Source of the DNA: Takakia lepidozioides
Lineage: Eukaryota > Streptophyta > Takakiopsida > Takakiales > Takakiaceae
DNA: 64,000 nucleotides
Assembly: GCA_030704615.1 (NCBI GenBank)
Contig: CM060731.1
Location: forward strand, 74,938,756-75,002,755
Direction of reading: 5' to 3'
The notes under the pieces were generated by a model, which was not told the DNA's origin, ran no database searches, and worked only from the letters and a program-made list of their open reading frames with translations. A program made the position numbers and the translations under genes. Shown one piece after another: positions 59,663 through 64,000 of this stretch; the first letter of the stretch is position 1; each line of letters begins with the position of its first letter.

Positions 59663-59824
59663 TAGGAAGGAGCCATCATGATCCACTGGTCCTCCCAATT
59701 GGCACCCTATGTACTCCATACCGTGGAGTGGCCGGAAATGAAGTAGGAAGGAGCCATCCTGATCCACTGGTCCTCCCAATTGGCACCCTATGTACTCCAT
59801 ACCGTGGAGTGGCCGGAAATGAAG
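59663..59824. repeat. 81-bp tandem duplication, one mismatch
   Basis: 59663-59743 and 59744-59824 are identical except for one base (CATCATG against CATCCTG). The near-identity points to a recent event. Confidence 0.85.
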
Positions 59825-60259
59825 TGATGCGTTTCATAACTTAGGTTGATTACAGTGGGTGACACCTGCGATACCGGGATTTTGTGATGGCTTGATTGGC
59901 TTTGAAAGTCCACACCCAACATACAAGGATTGAACCCATGACCAGTTGAAGGCCAGACCTCCGCAGTCCACCATGGCAGGCGGGAGCTACCAGCAAGGCC
60001 AGCCATTGAGTAAACTAGGAAACCGTAGTACTATTTCTACTCTGAGGCAACCATTCGGGAAAAATCGCCCAAACATTCCCTTTGTTAAAATCATTACCTT
60101 CTCAGACGGAAATTTCATCCTCACAGGAGAAGGTACCTTACGCCAGGCGTATAAGACCCCTAGCTGAAGGTTTCTCACTTTGGTGTATCTTGGCCTTGCG
60201 AAATTCGTAAGGTTAAGATTTTGGGGGGGGGGATGACATCGTTGGTTTTTTACGCCTAT
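59825..60259. other. Spacer with a B-box-like word on the minus strand
   Basis: The minus strand near 59926-59943 reads GGTCATGGGTTCAATCC, sharing its B-box surroundings with the SINE at 57585. No gene seen. Confidence 0.35.
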
Positions 60260-60327
60260 GAAGGGCAGCTGATGAGGCCCTTCCACCGTATTCAAATGTC
60301 GTGAAGTCAGGGAATCAGCTGCCCTTC
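60260..60327. repeat. 14-bp perfect inverted repeat; dispersed hairpin copy 2
   Basis: GAAGGGCAGCTGAT (60260-60273) is exactly inverted at 60314-60327. Within the left arm GAAGGGC, AGCTGATGAG, GCCCTTC repeats the small hairpin seen at 28531-28556. Confidence 0.65.
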
Positions 60328-60609
60328 CCCTATACTGAACGTGATTCCTCCACACGATTGATAGGTTGGAGATCATGTGAGAAAGAAAAACTTTTTCCTT
60401 TCCCAGAACTGAAAACTAGCCAGCAAGAAAATGGACAGACTAACATCTAATCCAATGTGCTTGGTAATCTAGGTTTCACTTGCATTGCAAGTTATTTGCA
60501 AGTTTCTGAAAATTTTAAGGATTACAGCACAGCATGGCCCTCCGTCATGCCATGGGGAAGGGAAACAGAATGGTGGCTCAGAGCATCACTAGTAAGTAGA
60601 TGTCTTGCC

Positions 60610-62657
60610 TTAATTAGGCAAGGCATAGTCAGAGTCAGCTTGTGCAGCATCTATAAACGTAGAACCAATGCAAGGAAACCAATAGCGCCGCTTCCCATCA
60701 GAGTGCCCATCATCCACCATAGCCAACCCTTCCTGTCCTCAACAAATGTAAACCAGAATCAGGAAGATCAAGCTCAATAAAGCACACAAGACAATACATC
60801 AAATGAACTACGACTAAAACCATTGCTCAATTGTCAAATTATCTACCTACTCTTGAGGTTGGTCACACTCCATGATGACTGATCTACCTACACAAGCCAT
60901 GCCACTACGAAACACAACAGCTATGGAAAAAATCCATTGTGTACCACAGATACTCACCGGACCTCGTATCCTGTTGTTAACACAGAAGATGAAGTGAAAG
61001 ACCTAGCGAGTGCTCCACATAGTTCCCACAACATTGGACAAAACACTGTCAGCCAGAAGATCCACACCATTACCTTCATAAGGGTCTCAAGAGCATCAAT
61101 CACACGCCCAGCCTTCCATGAAAGCTCACTCTCCACCTCTTGGCATGTCACATACCCACGTACCTAGCACACCAACAAAGGAACTCAGCTGCTGGAGAGA
61201 CTCAAATCAACCTTAGCATCTTTTGCACTTGCTGTAACAATGATAGGACCTCTGATATCTCTGGCACCACTATATGTTCATGTTAAGGTGTATCTGGTTA
61301 ATCAGTCGAGGCTGTTGGCCATGACGCTTTTCCGTTGGACAGTGCACTCTTTGATTAATACTTTGTTATTGGAGCTTGCACGGTTGCTTGGTGACTTGGA
61401 ACAAGCCTTCATAGCTTTCACTAATAATAGATTGTTTGTGGTGGATTCTCCTCTTTAGATTACATCTTTAAAAAGAGTTCATATTCATCTACATCTATCC
61501 CTCTTTTCCTTGACATCATAGCTGCTAGAGTGTGATAGCTTGATCAAGAGGTTGATGAATTCAATCTTCCCCCCAAGAAGACAAACAAACAAATACAAAG
61601 GTCACCAGAATATCAGATTTCATGATTCTACGATAGTAACCCTCAGCAAACAACAGCATCAGCTACCATAAAGATGGAATAAGAGGGTGCACTTGCTGAC
61701 CAAGTAAGAGTGCTTTATATCGCTTGACTGAGTGCCAAGGCTTCGCAGGTTTCTACTAATGCTCAATTAGGTTCCCCCTATAGTTGTGACTCTCTATTCA
61801 TATTTACCCATCCCAAGAAAAGGGGTAGCCAAACACGGAAAGCCCCGCTTGCGGGGGTCCACCTAAAACTCCAGGAATTAACTAAGCTTCCTTGCTGCGG
61901 GACTGGCAGGAGGGACTTCTGTAGAGAAAAGCCATTCAATTCTACAGAAATTGTCAAAGATATCCCATTGCCCACCTGTGCAAGCTCCAGAATGAGATTG
62001 TGGTCTCTGTTCAGTTCTGTGGGGACTGAGCGCACCAGCTTCCTTCTCCCCACTGTAAACACTTCAAAGCCGCCGCCTAGAGCCTGCATGGAGAGAGAGA
62101 GATTGTACTCATAAGACGTTGTTTGCCGTAGCCTTGTGGCCATTGACCCCGCGCCCAGTTTGAGTGGAAACAAAAGGGACAGCCTCTGTCAGGGGCTGAC
62201 GTTGGTAGTAAGACTTACCTCCATATAAAGAATTAATCCAGGTTTTCCAGATATCCTCTAGAAATCCCTTCACAAACATCAATCTGCTGTGTGTGATTTG
62301 CCCAAAAACTAGGCCTCAGGAGGGCCTGGGCTTTTGGCTCAGCCTCGAGACTTTCAAAGTTGGTAAACAGGGGTACGGGCACAATTCCCTTAATAGATTT
62401 AAAGAGAGCGTCTCTTTGGTGAGAGAACCCCGGACAGTGTATCAGAAAATGAATACTGTCTTCAGATTGCCCACACAACGGGCCATTGCACTCTCCCTTT
62501 CCTCTCTGCTTCTGATTGCTGTTCAAAGGTAGGCTTCCTGCCCTGAGTTTAAATTTCAGTCTAGTGCCGAGAGTGGGTAGACCCTTGAGGTCATCCAAGA
62601 TGTCCTCCCCCATGTCACAGACTGGAAACAAGTTCAGGGAAGTTTTCTGCCTAACTT

Positions 62658-62693
<36 letters not shown>

Positions 62694-63595
62694 GGCAGCA
62701 TGTTCAGCATCTCTGCACTCATCCACAAACACCGTGTCCCTGTCAACCTTGCTGCCCTTATAGGGCACCCAAAATTGACTATCCCAGTCTGGAAAAGATT
62801 GATTGAAAAGAGAGGGAGAAAATGGATGAGGGGTGTCCCTGTTCTAGAGCGTGATCCTCCTGCCAGTGTTTTTATTATGACTCACTTCCATCAAAACAGT
62901 ATAATTCGCAAGATACTGAAGTTTAAGTCTCAAGTTGGCTTGGTTGGGGATGTCAGTATCATAATGTCCCATCCTTAGCATCATCCCTTTAGCATGAGTT
63001 TAGCAAATCAGCTTTTTGACTATAACGGTCATGTCCCCATTGAAAGCAAGCCTCAGATCAGTAATGGCGCATACCCTATATGTCCATACATTTTAATGAC
63101 TTTGGGGTGAAGTGACACCATAAGTTACGCTTGCTTCGGCAAGAGTCTTCCTTCTGACTAACAAACCATCTATCAACATGATACTTTTGACTGATTGAAA
63201 TTACTAAAAGCTTAAAAAAAAAGTCTAGAGACATTGACCTTCAACCGTGTCAAGCCAATCAGAGTTAACATCCCACGTACATTCATGGATTTGGCTGGAC
63301 TTTGTCCCTGCAATCACCAGGGAGCTTTGACATGTTTGAAACTGGAGTGTTTTCAAACAAATGATTTATCCAAATTATTTGTGTAATGACAGCTTCTGTC
63401 TTAACATTAGTTATTTACCCTTGATTGCAAGAAGTTGTACCTTCAGTTTGCTGATTGCTCGCACACAGTCATCCTCTGTAATGGGTTCACGAGAAGCCCG
63501 ACGCCGCTTTGCAAGCAGAGCACAGAGTTCTTCCAAATCAAGAAGGCCACCATTGTGAGGCCTAGTTGCAAGGCATATGTCCACTATTTGTACAC
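60610..63595 (-). CDS. VPS22: ESCRT-II subunit VPS22 (SNF8/EAP30), last four exons
   Basis: VPS22 is a winged-helix subunit of ESCRT-II, which sorts ubiquitinated membrane cargo into multivesicular bodies. Exons: 63595-63441, 62083-61976, 61163-61074, 60732-60610 (stop TAA), GT/AG borders, phases agree. The protein reads [90 protein letters not shown], and [20 protein letters not shown]. It matches the C-terminal two-thirds of SNF8. The N-terminal exons must lie beyond 64000. The intron 62084-63440 contains a LINE remnant and a (GA)n repeat. No break is seen. Confidence 0.92.
62233..62631 (-). pseudogene. LINE ORF2 C-terminal remnant in VPS22 intron
   Basis: The open minus frame of 132 codons contains [38 protein letters not shown] and [13 protein letters not shown]. 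The C-x4-C ... HFLxHCP pattern is the zinc-finger region found after reverse transcriptase in non-LTR retrotransposons. Confidence 0.6.
62662..62690. repeat. (GA)n microsatellite
   Basis: A 29-bp uninterrupted GA run. Confidence 0.95.
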
Positions 63596-64000
63596 CTGCT
63601 TAGTAAAGCAATGATTAGTACCAGTCATTGCGTGGAATTCTCTTGGTTGCATGTTGCCCCACCACTAGTGTCACAAGTTCACGTACCTTCTGCCTACTTG
63701 AGCATCAGACAGCTGATGCTGCAGTTAGCTCCACGGAGGATGTAGTATGGATTGAATGTAAAAATAGAAGGTAGTACTGGTGGAAATGTTCACTGCAAAC
63801 ACGTGTACACCTCTGTGCCTGTGATGGCCTGGATATGATGGAGGACCAACAGTATCTTGAAATTATGGCAAATTCAAGTGAGTCGTGTATGTACCCTGCT
63901 GGGTCTTGAACTCCTGGAAACACGTGCTTGCAGTACTGCGAGTTTTGCATTTGGTTGAACAAGATATGTCGAGGTGACCTTCTAGGGCATAATCTGGGTG
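63596..64000. other. VPS22 intron sequence to window edge
   Basis: Expected to be intron upstream of the 63595 acceptor. No further VPS22 exon was found. Confidence 0.4.

Overview
The window is nuclear DNA from a land plant, most likely a non-seed plant (moss, lycophyte or fern). The signs are: plant-type intron-containing genes (a clan 72 cytochrome P450, a GH9 endoglucanase with a C-terminal CBM49, ESCRT-II VPS22), degraded PLS-type PPR sequence, plant Ty1/copia and Ty3/gypsy retrotransposons with initiator-Met and Asp-type primer-binding sites, and a TPR gene resembling the axonemal protein ZMYND12/TAX-1, which fits a plant with swimming sperm. No bacterial, organellar or CRISPR feature is seen.

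Layout. 1-3393: the 3' part of a Ty3/gypsy element (RNase H tail, integrase, polypurine tract, 3' LTR) carrying minisatellites. 4200-5095: a frameshifted PPR pseudogene. 7231-10066: an intact five-exon cytochrome P450 (minus strand) with a TATA box; a cluster of four near-identical palindromes lies downstream of it. 10589-11248: a TTAA-flanked piggyBac-type miniature element. 11.6-28.3 kb: a graveyard of Ty1/copia, gypsy and LINE fragments in both orientations, holding one complete 366-bp miniature LTR element (18585-18950) whose two 145-bp LTRs each contain a tRNA-like cloverleaf. 29.2-30.5 kb: a piggyBac transposase remnant abutting an IQ-motif (ASPM-like) gene remnant. 31.4-37.6 kb: decayed F-box copies, Ulp1-like protease copies, copia fold-backs, and two phase-compatible exons of a receptor-like kinase. 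38.5-41.8 kb: more copia, ending in an LTR. 42.2-45.4 kb: ZMYND12-like TPR gene (minus). 48.1-52.1 kb: complete ten-exon GH9 class C endoglucanase (minus). 53-60 kb: gene-poor, with a minisatellite, a hAT-like MITE, tRNA-like SINE pieces, inverted repeats and a recent 81-bp tandem duplication. 60.6-63.6 kb: the last four exons of VPS22/SNF8 (minus), whose 5' end lies beyond the window.

The clearly functional-looking loci (P450, ZMYND12-like, GH9, VPS22) are all on the minus strand. They were reconstructed by joining exons with GT/AG borders whose phases agree and whose proteins align to known families from memory. They are unrelated in pathway and share only location. The repeats are the richest part: several non-autonomous DNA elements, SINE-like units and one Pol III-promoter-bearing miniature LTR element. 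Family names come from motif recognition without database searches.
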